Of a stretch of DNA of 59,471 nucleotides, positions 17,706-26,956 are shown piece by piece. The translations under genes and the position numbers were made by a program. Below the pieces are notes generated by a model, which saw only the letters and a list, made by a program, of their open reading frames with translations, did not search any database and had not been told where the DNA came from. Every line of letters begins with the position of its first letter. The first letter of the stretch is position 1. This DNA is from Candidatus Aveggerthella stercoripullorum (GTDB taxonomy: Bacteria > Actinomycetota > Coriobacteriia > Coriobacteriales > Eggerthellaceae): the NCBI GenBank assembly GCA_018712955.1, contig DVGB01000055.1, positions 1-59,471 on the forward strand, given 5' to 3'.

Positions 17706-18170
17706 TTACGCCTGCGCAGACCAGGCAGCGAGCAAATCCGCCTGCAGCGATTCCATCTCTTCGGCTTCGTCGTCTTCAATATGGTCGTAACCGCACAGAT
17801 GAAGCAGACCGTGCACGAGCATAAGCTGCACCTCTTGCTCGAACGTATTCCCGTAGCCGCCCGCTTGGCGCTCCACCACATCGACGGCGATGACGATATC
17901 CCCCAACTCGAATATCTCAGCTCCGAAGCCTTCGGAATCCTCCATCTCGTCGAACAGGCCGTCGCATTCGAACGACAGCACGTCGGTCGGGCCTTCTTTG
18001 CCACGGTACTCTTCGTTGAGGCGCGCAATCTCCTCGTTGTCGACGAACGTCACGGACACCTCCGTGTTCGCGGGCATCTCTTCGTGCTCCAACACCATAC
18101 GCGCCAGCGCCTCGAGCGGCAGATCCTGCGTCATATCGGATCGATAGTCATGGTTGATAATGATATTCAT
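17706..18170 (-). CDS. ybeY: rRNA maturation RNase YbeY
   Basis: A 154-residue metal-dependent endoribonuclease of 16S rRNA 3'-end maturation. The metal-binding signature HGLLHLCGYDH is at about residues 117-127, preceded by GDIVIAVDVVERQA. It begins 4 nt after the phoH stop and ends 11 nt before dgkA; phoH-ybeY-dgkA-era is a widespread order. Confidence 0.95.
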   Translation of the reverse strand: MNIIINHDYRSDMTQDLPLEALARMVLEHEEMPANTEVSVTFVDNEEIARLNEEYRGKEGPTDVLSFECDGLFDEMEDSEGFGAEIFELGDIVIAVDVVERQAGGYGNTFEQEVQLMLVHGLLHLCGYDHIEDDEAEEMESLQADLLAAWSAQA

Positions 18171-18173
18171 GCC

Positions 18174-19220
18174 CTACGCCTCCTTCGAGTCCATACTGCG
18201 CGCATGCGCAGGCTTGTGCGCAGACGCCGTCGGCGAAGCGCCGCGCGCGTTCTGACGGTCTGCTTCCTCCGCCTTTGCGTACGCGGAGACGATGGCGGCA
18301 ACAAGGGAATGGCGAACGACGTCTTTGCCGCTCAGATCGCAAAAGCTGATGCCATCGACGCCCTGCAGAACCCGGCGGACATGTTTGAGCCCCGATATGC
18401 CCGATGGCAGGTCAAGCTGCGTCACATCGCCCGTGACGACCATGCGGGAACCGAAACCAAGACGCGTCAGGAACATCTTCATCTGCTCAGGCGTCGTGTT
18501 CTGCGCTTCGTCCAGGATAATGAAGCTGTCGTTCAGGGTACGGCCGCGCATGAACGCAAGCGGCGCGATCTCGATGACGCCGTCTTCGATAAGCTTATTG
18601 CCGCGCTCCATGTCGGTCATGTCGAAGAGCGCGTCATAGAGCGGGCGGATGTAGGGATCGACCTTTTCCTGCAGGGTGCCGGGCAGAAAGCCCAGATTCT
18701 CCCCCGCTTCGACGACAGGACGGGTCAAGATAATGCGGCCGACCTCTTTGCGCTTGAGCGCGGCGACCGCCATGGCCATGGCCAAATACGTTTTGCCGGT
18801 GCCGGCCGGTCCGATAGCGAACGTGATCGTGGAAGTGCGGATGGCATCGACATAGCGCTTTTGGCCCGCCGTCTTCGGGCGAATAGCGCGCCCGCGGTAC
18901 GTGAGCAGGATATCGTCGCGCAACGTCTGGGGAGCGAGCTCTCCTGTGCGCACGAGGTCGATAGCGTGCCGCACGTCGTCTTTCGTCGGCTGGGCACCGC
19001 CTTCGACCTGCTTGATAAGGTCGGTGAACAAGGACGTGAGCGCGTGGACTTCGATGGAGTCGCCCGAAAGGTTGATGGCGTTGCCGCGCACGGAAATGCG
19101 CGCAGAGTACGCGTCCTCGACCAGGTGCAAAAGTTCGTCAGACGCACCGACGACACGCGCCATGTCCACGGACGGCGGCGCGGTCAAGGTGATGTTAGTG
19201 GCACTGCGGTTTTCTTCCAT
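18174..19220 (-). CDS. PhoH family protein (PhoL-like ATPase)
   Basis: A 348-residue PhoH-like protein: residues about 20-90 are the N-terminal KH-like region (ISVRGNAINLSGD). The ATPase domain has Walker A GPAGTGKTYLA, then RPVVEAGENLGFLPG and the Walker B-like FIILDEAQNTT. The family is linked to RNA metabolism and usually sits beside ybeY, as here. I chose the ATG at 19220; no Shine-Dalgarno is present, but a perfect TATAAT ends 7 nt before it, suggesting leaderless initiation. The last ~35 residues are a low-complexity Ala/Ser/His tail. Confidence 0.93.
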   Translation of the reverse strand: MEENRSATNITLTAPPSVDMARVVGASDELLHLVEDAYSARISVRGNAINLSGDSIEVHALTSLFTDLIKQVEGGAQPTKDDVRHAIDLVRTGELAPQTLRDDILLTYRGRAIRPKTAGQKRYVDAIRTSTITFAIGPAGTGKTYLAMAMAVAALKRKEVGRIILTRPVVEAGENLGFLPGTLQEKVDPYIRPLYDALFDMTDMERGNKLIEDGVIEIAPLAFMRGRTLNDSFIILDEAQNTTPEQMKMFLTRLGFGSRMVVTGDVTQLDLPSGISGLKHVRRVLQGVDGISFCDLSGKDVVRHSLVAAIVSAYAKAEEADRQNARGASPTASAHKPAHARSMDSKEA

Positions 19221-19227
19221 GCGGCGC

Positions 19228-19233
19228 ATTATA
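19228..19233 (-). promoter_or_regulatory. -10 box immediately upstream of phoH (leaderless transcript candidate)
   Basis: TATAAT on the minus strand ends 7 nt before the phoH ATG, so transcription would start at or within 1-2 nt of the start codon. TTGACG at 19260-19255 is 21 bp further up, longer than the usual spacing. Confidence 0.45.
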
Positions 19234-19284
19234 GCGCAGCACGCCCGCACACGCCGTCAAGGACACGTAAAGCACCAAGGGCGG

Positions 19285-20595
19285 CTAGGAGAGGCGGCGC
19301 ATCTCGCCCGAAAGCTCGAGCGGAACAAGCGCACCGGGCACAAGGCCTTCGGGAAGCGCTACCTCATGGTAGCTTTCTGTCATGCCCCGCCCGTCAGCTT
19401 CGACGAGAACGAGCTCGGTCGTGCCCGCCCGCCGTGCGAAGTCCGTCGACCGCAAGTCTTCGGAGAGCGCAAGCAGCTGTGCGGTACGCGCCGCCTTCAC
19501 GCCGTCGGGGACTTGGTCCGCGCGCGCTGCCGCAGGCGTGCCCTCGCGACGAGAGTAAGGGAACGCGTGGATCTTCGAGAAGCGACAGTGCCTCGCGAGC
19601 GCCAGCGTCTCCTCGAACTCGCGGTCGGACTCTCCGGGAAATCCCGCGATAATGTCGGTCGAAAGGGAAAGCGAAGGCACCTGCCGGTAAAGCCGGTCGA
19701 CCAAAGAGCCGAAAAAAGCAGCATCGTAAGGGCGGCGCATTTCGCGCAGCACCTTCGAAGACCCCGCCTGCAACGGAAGGTGCAGATGGCGACATACGCG
19801 TCCGTCCGCTTCGGCAAGCACGGCAATGAGCTCTTCGTCGACATCCCGCGGTTCAATGGACGAAACGCGAAAGCGAACGCCGTCGTCCGCCGTGGCGAAA
19901 AGGAGCTTCCGCAACAGCCCTGCAAGGCGCAGTTCCCCTTCGCGGTACGAACCAAGGTTGATGCCAGTAAGCACGATTTCCTTCACGCCCGCGCGTGCGT
20001 AGGCGACAGCCTCGGCAAGCACCTGCCCTGCCGGACGGCTCCAGGCGCGACCGCGCGCCACGTGCACGATACAGTACGAGCAAGCGTTGTTGCAGCCGTC
20101 CTGGACTTTGATGCCCACGCGCGTGGGAAACGAGTCGCCCATGCGCAACACAGGAACGAAGGCGTTGCCGACGGCATCGAACGCACCGTCTTCAGGTGTC
20201 CGAAAGCCCACGCCCTGCAGCGCACCTTCAACCGTCCGCTCGTCAGGCGCGACCGCGTCGAGCGCGGCATCGACGACCTTCGTCTTGTCGGGCTGGACGA
20301 CCACGCGCGGCGACATCTCCTGGAACTCGCCCGGGTCGATGACGGCAGCGCAGCCAGTCACCACGACCGTCGCGTCCTCGTTCGCCCGGAGCGCACGGCG
20401 AACTGCTTTGCGCGTCTTCTTCTCCGCCTCGCCGGTAACCGTGCACGTGTTCACCACCACCACATCGGCGTGCGAAGCGGAAGAAAGCTCGAAACCGCGG
20501 CCTTCAAGCTGCGCAAGAAAGCCGTCGGACTCAACCCGGTTCACTTTGCACCCAAGGTTCAGGACCGCGAATTTCGGCCGCACTGTCCGCGCCAT
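19285..20595 (-). CDS. mtaB: tRNA (N6-threonylcarbamoyladenosine(37)-C2)-methylthiotransferase MtaB
   Basis: A 436-residue radical-SAM methylthiotransferase converting t6A37 to ms2t6A37 in tRNAs for ANN codons. The auxiliary-cluster cysteines lie in LNLGCKVNRVESDG, VNTCTVTGEAEKKTR and VTGCAA, and the radical-SAM motif is CNNACSYC. NLGCKVN and the GINLGSY motif favour MtaB over MiaB and RimO. The ATG at 20595 immediately follows the rsmE stop, with GGAAGG 7 nt upstream inside rsmE. It ends the hrcA-dnaJ-rsmE-mtaB series, an order also seen in other Gram-positive bacteria. Confidence 0.92.
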   Translation of the reverse strand: MARTVRPKFAVLNLGCKVNRVESDGFLAQLEGRGFELSSASHADVVVVNTCTVTGEAEKKTRKAVRRALRANEDATVVVTGCAAVIDPGEFQEMSPRVVVQPDKTKVVDAALDAVAPDERTVEGALQGVGFRTPEDGAFDAVGNAFVPVLRMGDSFPTRVGIKVQDGCNNACSYCIVHVARGRAWSRPAGQVLAEAVAYARAGVKEIVLTGINLGSYREGELRLAGLLRKLLFATADDGVRFRVSSIEPRDVDEELIAVLAEADGRVCRHLHLPLQAGSSKVLREMRRPYDAAFFGSLVDRLYRQVPSLSLSTDIIAGFPGESDREFEETLALARHCRFSKIHAFPYSRREGTPAAARADQVPDGVKAARTAQLLALSEDLRSTDFARRAGTTELVLVEADGRGMTESYHEVALPEGLVPGALVPLELSGEMRRLS

Positions 20596-21378
20596 CTAGC
20601 GACCTTCCAGTTCATAGAGCACAAGCGCGGGCGCAACGATGCCCGCCGTCTCCGTGCGCAGGATCGACGGTCCCAGCGTGACCGGATACGTACGCGGACA
20701 AGCGGCCTGGAACTGCTCCACCTCACGCGCGGAAAGGCCGCCCTCAGGGCCGACGACCACCGCAATGCGCGCATCCTTTGCATCAAGGCAGTCGCACGCA
20801 GCAAGCGCAGAGGACAATGCCGGGGCAATCTTCGCAGACAACGGCGCCTCTTCCCAGAACACCAGCACGGCCGTCGCGCCCGAAAGCATCTTAGCGGCCT
20901 CGCGGACGGACAGCGGGCGGGATACCTCGGGCACCGCCGTCAGGCCCGCCTGCATAGCGGCGCTCTTGGCGATGGCGCTCCAACGCTGGACGCGGGAAGC
21001 GGCCTTCTTTGCATCGAGCTTCACGATAGAGCGTTCGCACGAAAGCGGAACGATGCCCGCAATGCCAAGCTCGGTAGCGTGGCGGACCACCTGGTCCATC
21101 TTCTCGCCTTTCGCGATGCCCTGCACGAGCACGACCTGCGCACGCTCGGGCGCATCAAGCTTCGCCGCAATACGCGCAATGATGCCGTCGGCACTGCACG
21201 AGACGAGCTCGCACTCGAAGAAATCGGAGGCGGCGTCGACGACCGCAATGTGCTCGCCGGGCGCAAGCCGCAGCACGCGTGCGTGCTTTAAGTCTTCTGC
21301 GGACAGGCGCAGCGGAAACTCGGCTTCCGACTCTTGCGCAATGACCTGGTCTTCCAGGAAGAAATGATGCAATGACAT
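20596..21378 (-). CDS. rsmE: 16S rRNA (uracil(1498)-N3)-methyltransferase RsmE
   Basis: A 260-residue SPOUT-class methyltransferase. The N-terminal PUA-like part is typical (HHFFLEDQ, then LRLAPGEHIAVVD). The knotted SAM site is formed by VVVGPEGGLSAREVEQF and the conserved LGPSILRTETAGIVA near the C-terminus. ATG at 21378. About 100 nt separate it from dnaJ, and it directly abuts mtaB, so translation of mtaB is probably coupled. Confidence 0.95.
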   Translation of the reverse strand: MSLHHFFLEDQVIAQESEAEFPLRLSAEDLKHARVLRLAPGEHIAVVDAASDFFECELVSCSADGIIARIAAKLDAPERAQVVLVQGIAKGEKMDQVVRHATELGIAGIVPLSCERSIVKLDAKKAASRVQRWSAIAKSAAMQAGLTAVPEVSRPLSVREAAKMLSGATAVLVFWEEAPLSAKIAPALSSALAACDCLDAKDARIAVVVGPEGGLSAREVEQFQAACPRTYPVTLGPSILRTETAGIVAPALVLYELEGR

Positions 21379-21475
21379 GGGACCTCGCTACCCCGTGACA
21401 CCGTGCGCCGCCCGGCGCGTTTCGCCGGTCGACGGCGCCGCGTCGAACCGCACCGTCGACCATGAGCCAACAAAA

Positions 21476-22606
21476 CTAGTTGAACACGTCCCGAAGCTTC
21501 TGCAAAGGCGAACGTTCGGCGTTGACCTCTTCGCCCATTTCCTCTGCAAGCTTTTCCAGAAGCTCGCGCTCGCGCTTGGAAAGCTTCTTCGGGATAGTGA
21601 CGTTCACATGGACGTACATGTCGCCGCGGGCTTCGCTCTTGAAGCGCGGCATGCCGAAACCTCGCACGCGGACGACCTGCTCGTTCTGGCAGCCCTCCGG
21701 GATGCGGACCGTGACCTGCTCGTCTTCGAATACGCCTTCGATCTGGATGTCCGCGCCCAATGCCGCCTGCACGAACGAGACGTTCGCGCGCGCATGAAGG
21801 TTGTCCCCGTCGCGCTCGAAGAACTCGTGCGGCTGGATGCGGCAGGTCACGATCAGATCGCCCGAAGCAGCTCCGTTCATGCCCGCCTCGCCGAAACCGG
21901 ACAGGCGCAGCTGCTGGCCGTCGCGAATGCCCACCGGAACTTCCACGGTAACGCGCTGACGGTCGGGCACGCGGCCTTGGCCTTCGCATTCCGGGCACGG
22001 ATGGTCGATGGTCTTTCCTGTACCGCCGCACGCACGGCAGGTCGTGGCGGTCTGCATGTCGCCCAAGAACGTATGCTGGACCGTGACCACGCGGCCTTGG
22101 CCATGGCACACGCTGCACGTGACCTCCTGGCCGCCCTCTCCCAGGCCCGTGCCGTCGCAGTCCGGACAGGGCGCCAGGCGGTCGTAGACGATCTCCTTCT
22201 TTGCGCCGGCGGCAACCTCCTCGAGCGTCAAGCGCAGGCCGACGCCCATGTCGCGACCCTCTTTGCGCACTTGCGTCGCTCCAGCGGCAGCACCGCCGAA
22301 GAAGGAGCTGAACAGGTCTCCCATGCCGCCGAACCCGCCGCCGAACAGGTCTTCGAAGTCGACGTAGCCGCCCGCGCCACCGCCTGCAGCGCCCGGGATG
22401 GTGCCGAAGCGGTCGTACTGGGCACGCTTGTTCGGATCCGACAGAACGTCGTACGCTTCGTTGAGCTCTTTGAAGCGGTCCTCGGCGTCGGGAGCCTTGT
22501 TCACGTCAGGATGAAGCTGGCGTGCTTTTTTGCGGAACGCTTTCTTGATTTCGTCGTCCGTCGCATTGCGGTCGACGCCAAGCACTTCATAGAGGTCGTT
22601 TGCCAT
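21476..22606 (-). CDS. dnaJ: Chaperone protein DnaJ
   Basis: A 376-residue type I J-protein, co-chaperone of DnaK. The J domain is at residues 1-70, with HPD in [11 protein letters not shown], then a Gly/Phe-rich linker. The four CXXCXGXG zinc repeats follow ([32 protein letters not shown]), then the C-terminal substrate-binding domains. The ATG at 22606 is preceded by GAGGAGGAG at about 10 nt, and that site can pair with CCTCC just before the start. hrcA is 292 nt upstream on the same strand; dnaK and grpE are not in the window. Confidence 0.96.
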   Translation of the reverse strand: MANDLYEVLGVDRNATDDEIKKAFRKKARQLHPDVNKAPDAEDRFKELNEAYDVLSDPNKRAQYDRFGTIPGAAGGGAGGYVDFEDLFGGGFGGMGDLFSSFFGGAAAGATQVRKEGRDMGVGLRLTLEEVAAGAKKEIVYDRLAPCPDCDGTGLGEGGQEVTCSVCHGQGRVVTVQHTFLGDMQTATTCRACGGTGKTIDHPCPECEGQGRVPDRQRVTVEVPVGIRDGQQLRLSGFGEAGMNGAASGDLIVTCRIQPHEFFERDGDNLHARANVSFVQAALGADIQIEGVFEDEQVTVRIPEGCQNEQVVRVRGFGMPRFKSEARGDMYVHVNVTIPKKLSKRERELLEKLAEEMGEEVNAERSPLQKLRDVFN

Positions 22607-22608
22607 CG

Positions 22609-22625
22609 AAGGAGGCTCCTCCTCG
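22609..22625 (-). promoter_or_regulatory. dnaJ ribosome-binding site within a short inverted repeat
   Basis: The minus-strand leader reads AGGAGGAGCCTCCT just before the ATG, so the Shine-Dalgarno can fold onto a complementary CTCCT with a 4-nt loop. This could modulate translation with temperature. The pairing is seen; the function is inferred. Confidence 0.35.
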
Positions 22626-22898
22626 TCTTGTCCAGCGGCCCGCCCTGACAGGCGAACCGGCTTGATCCCGTTCGTTTCCCCGGAAGCGCCTGAAGGGCAG
22701 CCCGGCACGCAAACGCTTTACGGCCCGCATGCCAGGACGACGCATCCAGCGCTTCCTGAAAGCGGTTCGACAGTGTAGCCGAACCGCGCAGAGTTTCAAG
22801 CAACGACGTCGAAACGTCGCGTGTTCGCGCGCTTCGCTGCATGCTCAGAGCGCTCCTTCGCGCCAAGCATGCCGCAACAGCCGCACTCCGCGGCCACG

Positions 22899-23903
22899 CT
22901 ATTTGCCATCGAGCATACTGCGGGCAGCGCGCACGGCCTTGATCACGTTCGAATAGTCCATGCGCGTCGGGCCGATGACGGCAACGACGCCTGCCGCAGG
23001 ACCTGCACCGTACTGCGCCGCGACCACCGACACGCCCGACAATGCCTGAGAGCGGTTTTCACTGCCGATCTTCACGACCGTGCCGCCCTGGTAGTCCACG
23101 TCGGTCAGGACGTGGAGCAGAACGGTTTCGTCCTCGAGCATTTGAAGCATAGGCAGGAAGCGTTGCGGACTCGCGAACTCAGGCTTGCTGAGCAGCGCGC
23201 TCACACCGAGGCTGTGCGCACGGTCAGCGTCGCCTTCCTTCACGCAGGCGAAGAACTCTCCCAACAGCGCCTGGGCAAGCGGGTCGGAAAGCTCTTGGGC
23301 CGTCTCGGGCCGGAGCGAATCCTTGATCTCCACGAGCGATTTACCTGCGAACACCTCGTTGAACAGCGTCTGGACGCGCGCAAGGTCTTGCGTGTCGACA
23401 TCCTCGGAGAATTCGACCGTCCGGTTGAGGACCTGGCCGTCTTCCGTCACGACGACAAGCAGCGTACGGCGCGACGACAGCGACACCAGCGTAATCTGCC
23501 TGATGTGCAGCGACATCACCGAAGGCGGCAGCACGACCGAAAGGCAGTCCGTCAGGCGCGTGAGCGCAGCGGACGTCTCTTCGACCAGGTCGTCGAGCTC
23601 TTGCGCGCTGTTGCGGATCTGTTCGACCAGCTGCTCGTCAGCGCTTTCGTCCGCCAGCTCGCCCTCCAGCAGTTCGTCGACGAACGCACGGTACCCCGTG
23701 TCGGTGGGAATGCGCCCTGCGGACGTATGCGGCTGTGCAATGTAGCCTTCGTCCTCCAGCACGGAAAGCTCGTTGCGCACCGTGGCCGATGAAACACCCA
23801 GCCGATAGCGTTCGGTCAACGTGCGCGATCCCACCGGAAGCGCATACGCGACGTATTCTTCGATCAAGGCTGCCAGCACGCGCTGGCGACGGTCCGAGAG
23901 CAT
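22899..23903 (-). CDS. hrcA: Heat-inducible transcription repressor HrcA
   Basis: A 334-residue repressor of class I heat-shock genes. An N-terminal winged helix (MLSDRRQRVLAALIEEYV, then SSATVRNELSVLEDEGYI) binds CIRCE. The HrcA signature HTSAGRIPTDTGYRAFVD follows, then a GAF-like dimerisation domain. The open frame extends to an ATG at 23948 that touches the CIRCE operator and has no ribosome-binding site. The ATG at 23903 has AAAGGA 6 nt upstream and gives the usual family start, so I chose it. hrcA is therefore autoregulated and lies upstream of dnaJ-rsmE-mtaB. Confidence 0.96.
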   Translation of the reverse strand: MLSDRRQRVLAALIEEYVAYALPVGSRTLTERYRLGVSSATVRNELSVLEDEGYIAQPHTSAGRIPTDTGYRAFVDELLEGELADESADEQLVEQIRNSAQELDDLVEETSAALTRLTDCLSVVLPPSVMSLHIRQITLVSLSSRRTLLVVVTEDGQVLNRTVEFSEDVDTQDLARVQTLFNEVFAGKSLVEIKDSLRPETAQELSDPLAQALLGEFFACVKEGDADRAHSLGVSALLSKPEFASPQRFLPMLQMLEDETVLLHVLTDVDYQGGTVVKIGSENRSQALSGVSVVAAQYGAGPAAGVVAVIGPTRMDYSNVIKAVRAARSMLDGK

Positions 23904-23949
23904 GCCGATCCTTTCCACGAGTCCTGCCATGTGCGAACAACGTGCCATT

Positions 23950-23976
23950 TTAGCACCCGAATTCGCCGAGTGCTAA
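23950..23976 (-). promoter_or_regulatory. CIRCE operator (HrcA binding site)
   Basis: TTAGCACCC-N9-GAGTGCTAA matches the CIRCE consensus TTAGCACTC-N9-GAGTGCTAA with one mismatch. It lies 46 nt upstream of the chosen hrcA start. A TTGACG at 24006-24001 may be the -35 of the controlled promoter. Confidence 0.93.
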
Positions 23977-24017
23977 AAAAGACGGCACCCGTCACGAACA
24001 CGTCAACGAGAGGACGA

Positions 24018-25121
24018 TCACAGGTCCATCAACGCTCCGTACAGCTCGTTGCCGCACAGCCATCCCTTTCGCGTGGGACGCCAGCGGCCATCCCGATGCT
24101 CAACAAGCCCGCACGTCTCCAGTTCGGTCAAGGTTTCGAAGACGCTGGGGGCAAACTCCGCCACACGCTCCACCTGTCCGTCGGACACGCCGCGCACCAA
24201 GCGCATGCCCAGCATAAGGTCTTCCGCCGCCATCTGGCGCGCGTCAAGATCGTCGGTCACATGTCCGTCCTGGACGCGCATGCGCCGCTCGGCATTCTGC
24301 GTCATCGTGGCGGCCGAATCGCCGAGGCCCAGGTACGGCACGCCTGTCCAGTAGGCGATGTTATGGCGGCATTCGCAGCCGGGCAGCGCGTAGCTCGCCA
24401 CTTCGTAGCGCTCGAAACCATGGAAAGAAAGCACCGACTCCGCCGCCTCCATCATCTCGGCTTCGAGGTCTTCGTCCACTTCGTCGATCTGGCCTTTCAG
24501 GAGCATGCGGTAGAAGGGAGTGTGCTCTTCGATCGTAAGCGGATAGACGCTCACGTGCGTCACGCCAAGCGCGACCGCCTCTTCTACGCTCTGCACGAAC
24601 TGCGCAGTCGTCTGCCCGGGAAGCCCGCACATCAAATCGACGCTCACGTTTTCGAAACGTTCGTGCGCCGCCTCGATGGCGCGGCGTGCACCGTCGGCGT
24701 CGTGAGCGCGCCCGAGCATGCGCAGAAGCCCGTCGTCGAAGCTCTGCACGCCGATGGAAAGGCGGTTCACGCCAAGCGCCCAAACGTCGCGCACCAAGCG
24801 CTCGTCCAAGCTTTCAGGGTTTGCCTCCATGCTGACCTCGACTTCGTCGGTCAGATGCATGGAAAGCCCCAGCGTATAGAACAGCATGGACAGGTTCTTC
24901 GCGCCTGCAAAACTCGGCGTGCCACCGCCCACGTAGACGGTCTTCACATCCACCAGGTCGTCTTTTTTCGCAGCGCGGCGAATGTCCATCACCAAGCGCT
25001 CGAAGTATTCGTCTATCTGAGCGCTTCCCCGCTCGACGGCGCGCGTGGCAAAATCGCAATAACCACAGCGCGACGCACAAAACGGAACATGGAGGTAAAG
25101 CGCCTCGTAGGGATCGTGCAT
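24018..25121 (-). CDS. hemW: Radical SAM haem chaperone HemW (oxygen-independent coproporphyrinogen oxidase-like)
   Basis: A 367-residue radical-SAM protein with CASRCGYC (CX3CX2C), YVGGGTPSF and the SIGVQSFDD motif, and a C-terminal HemN-like domain. HemW-type proteins insert haem into respiratory enzymes rather than oxidise coproporphyrinogen. The length (below 400) and CX3CX2C arrangement fit HemW, but a true HemN cannot be excluded without alignment. The ATG at 25121 has AAGGAG 8 nt upstream. It precedes the CIRCE-hrcA unit, as hemW does in many Gram-positive genomes. Confidence 0.9.
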   Translation of the reverse strand: MHDPYEALYLHVPFCASRCGYCDFATRAVERGSAQIDEYFERLVMDIRRAAKKDDLVDVKTVYVGGGTPSFAGAKNLSMLFYTLGLSMHLTDEVEVSMEANPESLDERLVRDVWALGVNRLSIGVQSFDDGLLRMLGRAHDADGARRAIEAAHERFENVSVDLMCGLPGQTTAQFVQSVEEAVALGVTHVSVYPLTIEEHTPFYRMLLKGQIDEVDEDLEAEMMEAAESVLSFHGFERYEVASYALPGCECRHNIAYWTGVPYLGLGDSAATMTQNAERRMRVQDGHVTDDLDARQMAAEDLMLGMRLVRGVSDGQVERVAEFAPSVFETLTELETCGLVEHRDGRWRPTRKGWLCGNELYGALMDL

Positions 25122-25133
25122 AGCTATGACTCC

Positions 25134-26168
25134 TTACGCGCCTGCGCGCTCCCAGGGCACGGGATACCCATGGTCACGCTGCCACTGTTCGTACTCCGCC
25201 ACGTTGTCGAGCACCGCGTCGAAAGCCGCGTCGAACTCTTCCACGGTCGAACAATGGTTGAACCGTTCGCGAACCTCCGCAGCACGCGGCATGCCCGTTG
25301 TATACCACATCGCATGCTTGCGCATGCGCACGACCGCGCGCGCATCGCGAGCGGCAAGCAGCCGCGCATGACGTCGCGCCATGGCGATGCGCTCGGAGGG
25401 AGTTGGCAGCGCGGGTTCGGAATCGCCCGCGAGCGCGGCGCGCGCCTGCGCAAAAATCCACGGGTTGCCCTCTGCCCCCCGGCCGATCATGACGGCAGCG
25501 CATCCGGTCTCTTCCCGCATGCGCACTGCATCGGCGCCGGACGCGACGTCCCCGTTGCCGACGACCGGAATATCCACCGCCTCGCAAACGCGCGCGATGA
25601 CGCCCCAGTCAGCACGACCGCGGTAGAACTGCTGCGCATAACGCCCGTGCACCGTGACGGCGGAAGCGCCCGCACGCTCCATCTCGCGCGCGAACGCGAC
25701 CGCGGTCTCTTCCCCTTCCGTCCAGCCGCGACGGAACTTGACCGTGACCGGCCCGCGCGCAGCTTTGTTCACCGCGCGCACGATCGCCGCGGCAAGCTCC
25801 GGATTCTTCATAAGCGCCGAGCCGTCGCCTTTGCCAGCGATCTTGCGGGCCGGACAACCCATGTTGATGTCGAGATACGCTAGACGCTCTCCTAGGACCT
25901 CTTCGACCCAGGCCGCCTGCTGCGCCATAGTGTCAGGCTCATGGCCGAACAACTGCACGGCAACCAGCTCTTCTCCGGGCGCAAGCGCCAGCAGATGACG
26001 CGTTTTTTCGTTCGCGTAGGAAAGAGCCTTCGAGGACACCATCTCCGTGTAGCAGAGGCAGGCGCCCTGCTCAGCGCACAGCGTGCGGAATGCCTCGTCG
26101 GTCACGCCCGCCATGGGCGCCAGCAGCACAGGGTGGTCGGCGAAGAACGGGTGCAGGTCGTGAAACAT
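25134..26168 (-). CDS. dusB: tRNA-dihydrouridine synthase DusB
   Basis: A 344-residue FMN-dependent TIM-barrel enzyme reducing uridines in the tRNA D-loop. It shows the family start LLAPMAGVTDEAFR, the catalytic cysteine in DINMGCPARKI, KFRRGW, VHGRYAQQFYRG, and the FMN-phosphate motifs GNGDV and MIGRGAEGNPWIF. The ATG at 26168 overlaps the nitroreductase stop by one base (TAATG), so translation is coupled. It lies 12 nt before hemW. The longer upstream frame is out of character and is rejected. Confidence 0.93.
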   Translation of the reverse strand: MFHDLHPFFADHPVLLAPMAGVTDEAFRTLCAEQGACLCYTEMVSSKALSYANEKTRHLLALAPGEELVAVQLFGHEPDTMAQQAAWVEEVLGERLAYLDINMGCPARKIAGKGDGSALMKNPELAAAIVRAVNKAARGPVTVKFRRGWTEGEETAVAFAREMERAGASAVTVHGRYAQQFYRGRADWGVIARVCEAVDIPVVGNGDVASGADAVRMREETGCAAVMIGRGAEGNPWIFAQARAALAGDSEPALPTPSERIAMARRHARLLAARDARAVVRMRKHAMWYTTGMPRAAEVRERFNHCSTVEEFDAAFDAVLDNVAEYEQWQRDHGYPVPWERAGA

Positions 26169-26686
26169 TACGCCCAGACCACCTGGCTCGTGCGTTCGTG
26201 GGCAGTGCCGTCCGCTGTCGCATAGCCGAGCGCGCAGATGCCGTGCACTTCGGCGTCCTCGGGCACGCCCAGCGCCGTGAGCTCGGCGCGAACAGCGGGC
26301 TCGTCGCAGATTCCCTGCAGCTGGTTGATCCATACGCTGCCGATGCCCAGGCTCCACGCAGCAAGGAACATAGACTGCAGAGCGCAACCGTCATCCTCGC
26401 GGCCGAACGCCGCGCCCTTCTTGTGCGCGACCAAAATCGCGGCGGCGGGACGGTACATGTCGTAGTCCTCCCTACCGAGCGCCGTCGCCATAACGCTTGC
26501 CAGGCGCGCCGTCTTTTCAGCGTCCGAAAGAACGACGAATGTCCACTCTTGGCGATTCATGGCAGAAGGCGCCCATTGCCCGCAGGTCACGATAGCCTCA
26601 AGGTCTTCGCGCGCCACCGGGCGCTCTTCGAACGCGCGGATAGAGCGGCGCTCCAGGATGTTCTCGATAACAGCATTGGTCTTCAT
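26168..26686 (-). CDS. Nitroreductase family protein
   Basis: A 172-residue FMN-binding oxidoreductase. The N-terminal FMN-phosphate motif ERRSIRAFEERPV is followed by WAPSAMNRQEWTFVVL and the mid-protein AAWSLGIGSVWINQ typical of small nitroreductases. The physiological substrate is unknown. The ATG at 26686 has GAAGG 5 nt upstream. It is the first gene of a tightly packed dusB-hemW set. Confidence 0.9.
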   Translation of the reverse strand: MKTNAVIENILERRSIRAFEERPVAREDLEAIVTCGQWAPSAMNRQEWTFVVLSDAEKTARLASVMATALGREDYDMYRPAAAILVAHKKGAAFGREDDGCALQSMFLAAWSLGIGSVWINQLQGICDEPAVRAELTALGVPEDAEVHGICALGYATADGTAHERTSQVVWA

Positions 26687-26956
26687 GCGTGCCTTCTTTC
26701 TTCCATGCCCTTTGAGGCTCAGGTCTTTCGTGCACGATTATAGTTCGTTGCCGCGCTCGAGCGCTTGACGTTGATTTTACTTGCCCGACCGCAGCTCTTC
26801 ACGGGACAATGGCCTCACGCAGCGAATGCGCGCGGAACCGTGCGAAAAGACTGCGCTCTTGCAGGGAGCATCGCAGCCTGTCCGCTGGATACACGCCGCA
26901 TCCGCACGTATCTGCCAAACAGCCCGCGAACACAGCAATCGAGAAACTGGAGGGCC

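Noticed and set aside
23904-23948. HrcA start at the ATG abutting CIRCE
   Set aside because: No ribosome-binding site; the downstream ATG has AAAGGA at proper spacing and gives the standard family N-terminus.
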